A stretch of 64,000 bases of DNA from Gymnothorax reevesii (lineage: Eukaryota > Chordata > Actinopteri > Anguilliformes > Muraenidae). A program made the position numbers and the translations under genes. Shown here one piece after another: positions 11,079 through 19,771 of this stretch. Under the pieces are notes generated by a model. It saw only the letters and a list, made by a program, of their open reading frames with translations, made no database searches and was not told the origin of the DNA. The DNA lies in NCBI GenBank assembly GCA_029721435.1, contig CM056581.1, positions 73,890,712 through 73,954,711 on the forward strand. The letters are read 5' to 3'. Every line of letters begins with the position of its first letter. Within the stretch, counting starts at the first letter, position 1.

Positions 11079-11557
11079 TGTAATGTGAATATAGGACACT
11101 AGATGGCAGTATTTACCTTTTTTTTGTTAAGCTCAGACTGGAGTCATGTTTAGACATGTCCTGGACATGTCTGGGGCAAGTCTCAGAAAATTAAAAAAAA
11201 GAGGTCTAAATGTGGGTGGGGTCTGCAAAGGAGTATATAAGGAAAAGAATTGAGACAGTAAAGTAGTAGGAAAAATTGCAAGAAGAAGGATACGTGTGAC
11301 CAGACCTGTCATTTCTGTTCAAGACCTGTTAAGTTTCTTTTGTGGATTTTTCTCACCCAGGACATCACCAAGCCACCAAAACCAAGGGACTGTAAATATT
11401 TGTTGTTTTTTTTATATATCAATCTTGGTCAATAGATTAGTTCGTTAGTTGGTTGTTATTGTCTTTGTTAATTAAATGTGGTTAAGTTTTTAAAACTGTG
11501 TCTGTCATCCCTTGCTGTTGCTGTGTTGTAATGTGATAACAAATTGGGGCCATAACA
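11079..11557 (+). repeat. 3' LTR of Gmr1-like copy 1
   Basis: 479 bp, same length as the 5' LTR, preceded by the short purine tract GGAATGGAGG (11069-11078) that probably serves as polypurine tract. The CTCF-like motif of U3 has lost its first C here (GACACTAGATGGCAG). The direct repeat CCAG follows at 11558-11561. Confidence 0.95.
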
Positions 11558-11561
11558 CCAG

Positions 11562-13008
11562 GATGTCAGGCACATTTCAATACAGTAAATAATTACTGCA
11601 ACCACTGTTTAATGTAACTATCTGAATCAGCACATAAATTGTAGCATCTATATCGATTGTCCTCATGTCAGATCAAAGGCGGTTGGCACGCGTGATGGAA
11701 ACTCGACCAGATTTAATCAACTTAACTGAATCAATGATGCAAATTAACGACTTCACATCTTTCTCAGCCAGCCATAAACTGCATCGGCATCAGGCTGCAT
11801 CGGCATAAATAATGCTTGCGTTCTATGCTCGGTAAAGCAGCTTGCACACTGGACGCGAAACAAATTTTTCGCTCGACTGATTACAGTCAAAGTCAATGCA
11901 AAGAGCTATCGACTTTTCTTGGTCTTTTTATTCGTCTGTTTTCTTCCTTTGAAGATAGATCGAATGAAGACTGTTGTCTTTCTTTTGAAAATTAGTCAGA
12001 TGGATCGAACAGATTCACGCTTTATCTCACAGTAGAGATAAAATAGTGCTTGCAATCAGAGAGCAAAACAATTCCATGACCATTGACAGTGAGAATAAAT
12101 TATCGCATGCACGATCAAGACTGTCCGACGCGAAATGCAAAATACTCCGTGTCCGGCACCCAGCAAAAAGTAAAAGTATTGATATGAGAACAGATTTATA
12201 ACGGAAAAAGAATAAAAATACATATACATCACCAACCAACAGAACATCCAAAAAAGATCACCCGCAAATAAAGTGTAAATAAATTTTTTTTTTTGGCTGT
12301 CAGACACGGAGGCATTGTACATTGTCTCGCGCCAATATCGACTCACTGTATTGAGCAGAGCTTGAACAGAAACATTGATTGAAATTCTCGGTACCCATCT
12401 TGAAGAACTGAGCCCTCCCTCCAAGACATTCACGTTTAATATCTAAAAGAGACAGTAGATTTGAAGAAATTAAAAACAATAATAGACTGTCGGACACGGA
12501 GATATATTAGAACCCTGTCAGACTTTCAGACACAAGTCACTGCTTTCAACGCAATCTGTCGAGCGAAATATTCTTTTTGTTAGAAATCTCTGATTTGTAT
12601 GTTTGTTTTTAGTATGTTTTCGTAGTTTTTATTGCTATTTATTTATTTATCATATTAATTCGTTTAGAGTACTTATGTTTCTGTTACGATTGCGCTGTCT
12701 TTAGTCTTGATCGTTTTCCTTTCGTTTCCGTGTTGTTGCGTCTTGTCAGTCTTCACACTCTCTTCCCTATACTTTGGTGAGGTAATTCCACTTCCTTCTC
12801 TTTGGCTGTTCTCATTGGCTATCCGCACCGAAGAATAGTTAACGAGGCACGGGTGATTAGTTAGATCAGAGTTAGGAAAGCGAGAAGGAAGTAGGTGGAA
12901 TCCTATCACCGTCCTTGCTTTTCTAGTTCCACCTTCCTCTAACAGCTGTTCTGAATTCTAGCTGGGATTACACTGATAGGTTTGTGTTTAAAAGACGCAT
13001 TTTTACGG
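11562..13008. other. No gene recognised between Gmr1 copy 1 and the outer TIR element
   Basis: AT-rich non-coding sequence. The phrase GACTGTC(C/G)GACNCG recurs loosely at about 12119, 12297 (CTGTCAGACACGGAG) and 12485 (CTGTCGGACACGGAG), hinting at an old short repeat. No frame shows a domain. Confidence 0.6.
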
Positions 13009-13013
13009 CAACT

Positions 13014-13097
13014 CCTACACTCCATCTGCAGCGGGTAGGTTAAGACCTTCTACCCACTGCACACTTTCGTACGATTTCAGAATAATTTCCACCAGGT
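13014..13097 (+). repeat. Left terminal inverted repeat of outer element
   Basis: 84 bp matching the reverse complement of 31053-31136 with about three mismatches. It contains an internal palindrome, TGCAG(C/T)GGGTAG against CTACCCACTGCA, separated by about ten bases, so each terminus could fold into a hairpin. It ends in CCACCAGGT, beyond which the two arms diverge. Confidence 0.85.
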
Positions 13098-13817
13098 CAT
13101 ATGATCACAACCATCCAATCAGCGCACTAATTTTGCCTTAAAATTCAGAATCTATGACATCTTTTGTCATTGGCTCCGGGTGACCCACGTGAGGGGGTGC
13201 CTGGCCGTAACGTGTGTGTTTTTTTTTTTTTTTTTTTTTTTAATTGCAAATCAATTTGTATTTACAACTATCAGGTATAAAGTGCATTGGTGCGAAAAGC
13301 AGTTCAACAGTTTCACCAAGAACAGACACTGGAAATAAAACCATAAATAAAATAAAACAAGATGTAAAAGCATGAAATAAAACTGAAAAAATAAGTAAAT
13401 AAAATGTACAGAAAACATACATCAAAAAAAATAAAATAAAATAAAAAATAAATAAATGGTATCAATCAATTACGCTTCATTTGAAATCGTTTTCAAATAT
13501 GGAGTAGAGGTCTTTGGCAAGTTTGGTCTCTATGAATTTTAGGGATTTAATATAAAGGTGGAATTCATTGAGGAAGCATGTGAAGATGGATGGGGTTTTT
13601 AGATACTTGGCTTTGTGAATAAAAAATTTAGCTAAGATTAGTAGAACATTTGTCATTAAATCTAATTGTTTGTCTTTTAGTATAACACCAAAGGTAATAC
13701 TCTTGTAGTCTAAATCAGACATTGTGGTGTTTTTTCTTTTTAACCAATCTGAAAATAATTTCCAAAATAGTTGTGTATGAGAGCATGTAATGAAAAGGTG
13801 TTCTGTTGTTTCAATAT

Positions 13818-14302
13818 TGTTATGGCCCCAATTTGTTATTACATTTATAACACAACAGCAACAGCAAGGGATGACAAACACAGTTTTAACAACTAAAACA
13901 CATTTAATTTTTAACAAAGACAAAGACTAATAACAACCTACAACTAAAGACCAAGATTGATAAATAAGAAAAAACAGAAATAATTACAGTCCCTTTTTGG
14001 TGGGGTGGCTTGGTGATGTCCTGGATGAAGAAAATGCTCAAACACAGGCAAAGAAATCCACAAAAGAAACGTCACAGGTCTTGAACAGAATGGCAGGTCT
14101 GGTCATCTTCTTGCAATTTCTCCGACTACTTTACTGTCTCAATTCTTTTCCTTATATACTCTTTTGCAGACCCCACCCACATTTAGACCTCTTTTTTTTA
14201 ATTTTCTGAGACTTGCCCCAGACATGTCTAAACATGACTCCAGTCTGAGCTTAACAAAAAAAAGGTAAATACTGCCATCTAGTGGCCTATATTCACATTA
14301 CA
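13818..14302 (-). repeat. 3' LTR of Gmr1-like copy 2
   Basis: 485 bp. It lacks 11 bp found in the partner LTR: where the partner has ACATGTCCAGGACATGTC, this one keeps a single ACATGTC, which looks like slippage over the short repeat. The U3 half matches copy 1 closely, whereas the R-U5 half differs from copy 1 at many places. Confidence 0.93.
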
Positions 14303-14407
14303 CCTCCATTCCAAAAGGGAAAAATTTTGACTCATAAAGGCAAAATTTTTCTTTTCAATACAAAATGGTAAAGTGAACACTTGTCTATATATACATATCA
14401 TACACAT

Positions 14408-17400
14408 TCAAACACGGGATAAGCAATCAGCAATTACATTGTCTGTACCCTTCACATGCTTAATTTCCAAGTCAAACTCCTGTAAAATCAAACTCCAATT
14501 CAACAATCTCCGATTCCTGTTTTTCATCTTACTCAAAAACATTAACGGATTGTGGTCAGTGTACACAATCATTGGCTTTTGTCCTGTACAAACATAAACC
14601 TCAAAGTGTTGTAAAGAAAGGACCAGAGCCAACAGTTCCTTCTCTATTGTGGAATAGTTCCTTTGGTGGCGATTGAACTTCCTGGAGAAGTATGCCACGG
14701 GATGCTCAATGTCATCAGAGTCACTTCTCTGTAGGAGCACAGATCCACAAGCTTGGTCGCTAGCATGGACCGCGATGGAGAACGGTTTGTTGAAGTCAGG
14801 AGATTTGAGCACGGGGAAGTGACACAGCAGAGACTTCAGGCGATCGAAGGCTCTCTGGCATGCATCATCCCAGGTGAACTTTACGCCTTTCTTCAGTTGG
14901 TTAGTTAGACTGAGAGCAATCTCAGCAAAGTTCTTGCAGAACTTGCGGTAGTACCCGATCATTCCAAGGAAGCGGCGCAAAGCTTTTTTGTTGTCAGGAA
15001 CTGGAAAGTCCATGATGGCTTGGACTTTAGCATTTATGGGTGCCACCTTACCCTGGCCTATGACGTAGCCAAGATAGGTGACAGTAGCACAACCAAAGTC
15101 ACTCTTGCTCAGGTTAACAGTCAGGTTAGCCTGGGTCAGGCGCTGGAACAACGTCTCTACATCTTTTAGATGTTCTTCCCAGGAGTCACTCCATGTGATC
15201 AGGTCATCGATGTACGCACCCGTGTGTGGCAATCCGGCGATTGTAGACTGTATCATCCTTTGGAACGTGGCTGGGGCATTTTTCATGCCAAAGGGTGGGA
15301 CTTCATACTGGTACAATCCAGATGGTGTGGCAAAAGCAGAGATGCTCTTGGCCCTCTCAGTTAAAGGCACACACCAATAATCCTTCAATAAATCAATCTT
15401 GGTCAGAAACTTTGCTTGCCCTACACTATCAATACAATCATCAATCCTAGGTATTGGAAACACATCAGTTCTAGTTACAGCATTGACTTTGCGATAATCT
15501 GTACAGAATCTAGTACTTCCATCAGGTTTTGGAACTAGCACACAGGGTGAACTCCAATCGGAGTTGGAGGGTCTGATAATATCATGTTTTAACATGTACT
15601 CAACCTCTTTCTCAGCAATCTTTCTCTTTTCAGGATTCATCCGGTATGGATGCTGTTTTATTGGTTTGGCATCACCAACATCTACATCATGAGAGGCTAT
15701 AGTAACTCTCTTTGGAACATCAGGAAACAAATCCTCATATTTCTTGATCAACCTTTCAAACTGATCTCTCTGTGAGGGTTCTAAGTGCTGGAGTTTTACA
15801 TCAAGATTTTGCAACACTTCAGTGTTTGACAATTTACATGAAAGAACTTCAGCTTTAATTCTTGGTTCATCATCTTGAAACTCCCCCTCATCTTCACACA
15901 TTTCGACCATTGGAGAATCTGAAGTGACAGCTGCAACCCTAGCATTTCTGTCATGATAAGGCTTTAGCATGTTAATATGACACAATTGTTTTGGTTTTCT
16001 CCTATCTGGAGTCTTCACAATGTAATTGAGATCATTGAGTTTTGTCAGAATTTCATAAGGACCATGAAATCTAGCCTGCAATGGATTGGACTGCAAGGGA
16101 AACAACACAAGGACCTTGTCTCCTGGTTTAAACTCACGGCTTCTAGCCTTATGATCATACCAAGTTTTCATTTTTCCCTGACTTGATTTCAAGTTCTCTT
16201 TGGCAAGGTCACAAGCTGCACGCAATCTTTCCTTGAACTTGCTAACATAGTCTAACAGACTGATTTGCGACTCTTCCTCTTGCCATTGTTCACTCAATAA
16301 TAGCAAAGGTCCTCTCACTTCATGACCAAACACTAGCTCAAATGGACTGAATCCAGTAGACTCCTGCACTGCTTCTCTAGCTGCAAACAACAGCAAATGA
16401 ACCCCTTCATCCCAGTCTTTCTCATGGTCATAACAATAAGTCCTCATCATTGTCTTGAGAGTGGAATGAAACCGCTCTAAGGCACCCTGACTTTCTGGAT
16501 GATAGGCACTAGAAAGAATCTGTTTTGCACCTAGTTCATACACAACCTGCTGAAACAATCCTGAAGTGAAATTGCTACCTTGGTCTGACTGAATTTCCCT
16601 GGGAAGACCAAACAACGTGAAGAACTTTATCAAAGCCTTCGAGATTGCAGTTGCCTTGATGTTACGTAGAGGTATGGCTTCGGGGAATCTGGTAGATGCA
16701 CACATGATTGTCAACAAGTACTGATTTCCAGATCTAGTCTTGGGTAATGGACCCACGCAATCAACAATGACCCTAGAGAATGGCTCCCCAAATGCTGGGA
16801 TAGGCTGCAATGGAGCTACAGGTGGGTCTAACTGGTGTTTTCCAACTACCTGACAAGTGTGACAGGTTTTGCAAAAGTTGGAAACGTCTTTCCGAAGCCC
16901 AGGCCAAAGGAAGTGTTTTATGATCTTATCAACAGTCTTGTTAACACCAAGATGACCTCCTAAAGGTAAACTATGAGCCATTGTTAAGATCTCATTCCTA
17001 TAGACCTTCGGAACAACAATTTGCCTGACCACTGCCCAATCTGCATTGGCAGGGATATCAGGAGGGCGCCACTTCCGCATCAACACACCATCCTTGAGAT
17101 AATACCCAACTGGAACTGCATCTATTTCTTTTTCAGGAAGGGCTCTCCTCTTTAGTACACCAATTTCAGGATCATTAGTTTGCTCCTCAATCAACCGCTT
17201 TCTGGACAGAGACAAGTCTCCAGACACATCAGAATCACCAGACCCATCCGGCTGGCTGAATAGAGAACTGATAAAAGTATCTGATAAGTCCTCAAACGGA
17301 GAAACCATAGTAGGCCAATCAGAGTCATAAGGCGAACCACCTGAGTCCTGACTATTCAATGTGCTAGACGGCACCACAACATCATCTTCTTTAGCCTTCT

Positions 17401-18736
17401 TGGCCATAGCATGAGTCACTGCGCAAGAAGGATAGAGAGATGGGTCCTCATCCCCATTTTCAGTGCTCGGCTGTGAAGTAAGATGTACAGGGGGAACTAC
17501 TTTGCCCCCAGCCAGGTCATTGCCTAGCAACAGAGAAACACCCTTTATAGGTAGACTTGACATAAGTCCCACCTTTACCTGTCCTGTAACTAAATCTGAC
17601 TTCAAGAATATAGAGCGCAGGGCTACAGATACAGTCCTCCCTTCAATACCTTGTACAAGTATGAAATCCCCTGAAGCGGTCTCATCACGTAACTCAAAGG
17701 AGTCCATCAACAAAAGTGACTGAGAAGCTCCGGTATCCCTTAGGATATATATGGGGACAGGAGTAGTATGCTCATTCAGAGCCACAAATCCCTCTGACAC
17801 AAATGGAAGAAATTCCTCCCTCACAAAGTCAGCTGTATTAGGCTTTTTAGCCCCACAAGAAGCAGGCAATTTAGCAGATTGGTTATCTACTACAGGGGTT
17901 TCTAACCTTGTTTTCACAAAGGCATTTGGTTTGGTATCCTTTTCTTTTTCTTTCTTAGCTTTAAGGAACCAACAGTTAGTTGTAACATGACCAGATTTCT
18001 TGCAATAACTGCAAACTAGACCACTTTTGTCACTGTCAGCTTTCACACTTTGATCAGACCTGTTACTGGATTTCTGAGCACCATCACCAGATTTGTCTTT
18101 GTCTTTGGGTGAGGAATCTTGGGTATCACCGTAACCCTTTTTCTGAAATTGGGACCATTTATTGTTACTGCTAGACTGAAATTTGGACTTATGAGTGAGA
18201 ACATATTCATCTGCAAATTTGGCAGCTGATTGCAAGTTCAGTGCTTGCTTCTCATTAAGGTAGGTCTTAACATCATCCTTAACACAGTTCTTGAATTCTT
18301 CAACTAACACCATCTCTTTTAGTGAGTTGAAATCATCCTTGACCTCCATAGAAGTACACCAGCGCTCAAAGCAAACCTGCTTCTCATTAGCAAATTCAAC
18401 ATAAGTCTGATTTTCAGATTTCTTCAGACCTCTGAATTTCTGTCGGTAAGCCTCTGGAACCAACTCATAAGCTCTCAAAATAACCTTTTTGACAACCTCA
18501 TAATCAGAGGAATCATCTGCAGACAAAGCCAAATAGGCTTGTTGAGCTTTACCCTTGAGGACAGTTTGCAACAACAGAGGCCAGTGTTCCTTTGGCCACT
18601 GGCAACTCTTTGCTACCTTTTCAAAACACTGGAAATAGTTGTCAACATCCTTTTCTGAAAATGGAGGCACCAGTTTTACCTCCTGACTAGCACAAAATTT
18701 ATTTTTAGTTTCAATTTTAATTTTTAGTTGCTCCAT
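14408..18736 (-). CDS. gag-pol polyprotein of Gmr1-like copy 2 (1442 codons, start of gag missing)
   Basis: Capsid region 25-185, with the SCAN-like part about 90-185. Zinc knuckle CSYCKKSGHVTTNC at 242-255. Protease DTGA at 334-337. Integrase HHCC finger 588-628, core D659, D718 and E754 (DD35E), GPY at 892-894. RT has D1115 in motif A and YIDD at 1175-1178. RNase H has His1324 where Asp is expected, then E1367, D1394 and D1437. Other changes from copy 1 near active regions: LLKDYW for LLKGYW and EVPPFGM for EVLPFGM, both unusual at conserved RT positions. The first ATG here is internal to gag; the natural start at 19159 is out of frame. Probably not competent, but close. Confidence 0.93.
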   Translation of the reverse strand: MEQLKIKIETKNKFCASQEVKLVPPFSEKDVDNYFQCFEKVAKSCQWPKEHWPLLLQTVLKGKAQQAYLALSADDSSDYEVVKKVILRAYELVPEAYRQKFRGLKKSENQTYVEFANEKQVCFERWCTSMEVKDDFNSLKEMVLVEEFKNCVKDDVKTYLNEKQALNLQSAAKFADEYVLTHKSKFQSSSNNKWSQFQKKGYGDTQDSSPKDKDKSGDGAQKSSNRSDQSVKADSDKSGLVCSYCKKSGHVTTNCWFLKAKKEKEKDTKPNAFVKTRLETPVVDNQSAKLPASCGAKKPNTADFVREEFLPFVSEGFVALNEHTTPVPIYILRDTGASQSLLLMDSFELRDETASGDFILVQGIEGRTVSVALRSIFLKSDLVTGQVKVGLMSSLPIKGVSLLLGNDLAGGKVVPPVHLTSQPSTENGDEDPSLYPSCAVTHAMAKKAKEDDVVVPSSTLNSQDSGGSPYDSDWPTMVSPFEDLSDTFISSLFSQPDGSGDSDVSGDLSLSRKRLIEEQTNDPEIGVLKRRALPEKEIDAVPVGYYLKDGVLMRKWRPPDIPANADWAVVRQIVVPKVYRNEILTMAHSLPLGGHLGVNKTVDKIIKHFLWPGLRKDVSNFCKTCHTCQVVGKHQLDPPVAPLQPIPAFGEPFSRVIVDCVGPLPKTRSGNQYLLTIMCASTRFPEAIPLRNIKATAISKALIKFFTLFGLPREIQSDQGSNFTSGLFQQVVYELGAKQILSSAYHPESQGALERFHSTLKTMMRTYCYDHEKDWDEGVHLLLFAAREAVQESTGFSPFELVFGHEVRGPLLLLSEQWQEEESQISLLDYVSKFKERLRAACDLAKENLKSSQGKMKTWYDHKARSREFKPGDKVLVLFPLQSNPLQARFHGPYEILTKLNDLNYIVKTPDRRKPKQLCHINMLKPYHDRNARVAAVTSDSPMVEMCEDEGEFQDDEPRIKAEVLSCKLSNTEVLQNLDVKLQHLEPSQRDQFERLIKKYEDLFPDVPKRVTIASHDVDVGDAKPIKQHPYRMNPEKRKIAEKEVEYMLKHDIIRPSNSDWSSPCVLVPKPDGSTRFCTDYRKVNAVTRTDVFPIPRIDDCIDSVGQAKFLTKIDLLKDYWCVPLTERAKSISAFATPSGLYQYEVPPFGMKNAPATFQRMIQSTIAGLPHTGAYIDDLITWSDSWEEHLKDVETLFQRLTQANLTVNLSKSDFGCATVTYLGYVIGQGKVAPINAKVQAIMDFPVPDNKKALRRFLGMIGYYRKFCKNFAEIALSLTNQLKKGVKFTWDDACQRAFDRLKSLLCHFPVLKSPDFNKPFSIAVHASDQACGSVLLQRSDSDDIEHPVAYFSRKFNRHQRNYSTIEKELLALVLSLQHFEVYVCTGQKPMIVYTDHNPLMFLSKMKNRNRRLLNWSLILQEFDLEIKHVKGTDNVIADCLSRV

Positions 18737-18859
18737 TTGGAGTCTGTCTTCTCTATCGAATTTCTCTAATTCAAAATCTCTCTGTCTCTCTGTCTCTCTC
18801 TTTCTGCTCTTTCCTCTTTCTCTCTCTCAAATTCTCTTTGTTTTTCTTTTTCTTCCCTC

Positions 18860-19159
18860 TCAAATTCTCTGTTTTTCTTTTTCCTCCCTTTCTTTTTCTC
18901 TTTCCTCCCTTTCAATCTCTAGCATTTTTAATTTAAGTTCCATTTCTATATTTGGATTTTCCACTGGAAACTGTTCCAGATCTCCTGGTGCAAACACATT
19001 TTCATCAATGTAATATTCAACTATCTCTCTAGCCAGTCTTGCTTTTCGCATGGCTGGTTTTTCCTCTGTCAGCTCCAACTGTCTGCAAATTTCTAGCAGT
19101 TCTGTCTTTTTAAAAGACTTCAAAACCCCTACGGTTGGTGATGCCAAGAAATCATCCAT
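18860..19159 (-). pseudogene. gag N-terminus of copy 2, out of frame with the rest
   Basis: Starts MDDFLASPTVGVLKSFKKTE, and LLEICRQLELTEEKPAMRKA follows, a compact SAP-like helical region. It then enters the charged REEKE tract. A 2-bp loss in the purine-rich tract near 18870 leads to a TGA after KEKQRI. A 2-bp gain further on, near 18785-18795, restores the main frame. The out-of-frame interval is thus about 80 bases and contains the stop. An upstream in-frame ATG at 19192 exists, but the start at 19159 matches copy 1. Confidence 0.88.
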
Positions 19160-19251
19160 TGCTGTTGTCAATATATATCTAGGAAAATTCACAAAAACAA
19201 TTTCACAATTTGGAATGTTAGATTTTCAATAAACTACTCACACAATGGTCT

Positions 19252-19272
19252 ATCCCGGACCTTGAGCCCCCA
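19252..19272 (-). promoter_or_regulatory. Primer-binding site of copy 2 with 3-nt insertion
   Basis: On the minus strand the site reads TGGGGGCTC, AAG, GTCCGGGAT. Without the middle AAG it is the same 18-nt tRNA-Pro complement as in copy 1. The insertion splits pairing into two 9-nt halves, which should weaken priming. Confidence 0.85.
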
Positions 19273-19275
19273 ATT

Positions 19276-19771
19276 TGTTATGGCCCCAATTTGTTATTAC
19301 ATTTATAACACAACAGCAACAGCAAGGGATGACAAACACAGTTTTAACAACTAAAACACATTTAATTTTTAACAAAGACAAAGACTAATAACAACCTACA
19401 ACTAAAGACCAAGATTGATAAATAAGAAAAAACAGAAATAATTACAGTCCCTTTTTGGTGGGGTGGCTTGGTGATGTCCTGGATGAAGAAAATGCTCAAA
19501 CACAGGCAAAGAAATCCACAAAAGAAACGTCACAGGTCTTGAACAGAATGGCAGGTCTGGTCATCTTCTTGCAATTTCTCCTACTACTTTACTGTCTCAA
19601 TTCTTTTCGTTATATACTCTTTTGCAGACCCCACCCACATTTAGACCTCTTTTTTTTAATTTTCTGAGACTTGCCCCAGACATGTCCAGGACATGTCTAA
19701 ACATGACTCCAGTCTGAGCTTAACAAAAAAAAGGTAAATACTGCCATCTAGTGGCCTATATTCACATTACA
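19276..19771 (-). repeat. 5' LTR of Gmr1-like copy 2
   Basis: 496 bp, on the minus strand starting TGTAATGTGAATATAGG and ending GGCCATAACA. The TATA box (TATATAA on the minus strand, near 19609-19615) and the CTCF-like CCACTAGATGGCAG are both present. The right flank is ATAT, then LINE A ORF2 resumes. Confidence 0.93.

Larger units (their letters stand above)
3561..11561 (+). mobile_element. Gmr1-like Ty3/gypsy LTR retrotransposon, copy 1
   Basis: Complete but inactivated LTR retrotransposon: LTR 3565-4043, tRNA-Pro primer site 4047-4064, gag-PR-IN-RT-RH coding region 4156-10947, LTR 11079-11557. The 4-bp duplication CCAG flanks it (3561-3564 and 11558-11561). Integrase precedes reverse transcriptase, the reverse of ordinary gypsy order and the hallmark of the Gmr1-like group known from fish and other deuterostomes. 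There is no env-like frame after RNase H: only about 130 bp separate the pol stop from the 3' LTR. Without the nested 5134-7096 element it would be about 6.0 kb. The two LTRs differ at about five of 479 positions by my count, so it is fairly young; a neutral rate would be needed for an age. Confidence 0.95.

Noticed and set aside
3565..11557. Endogenous gammaretrovirus, because of the tRNA-Pro primer site
   Set aside because: Integrase precedes RT, proteins are gypsy-type and no env frame exists.
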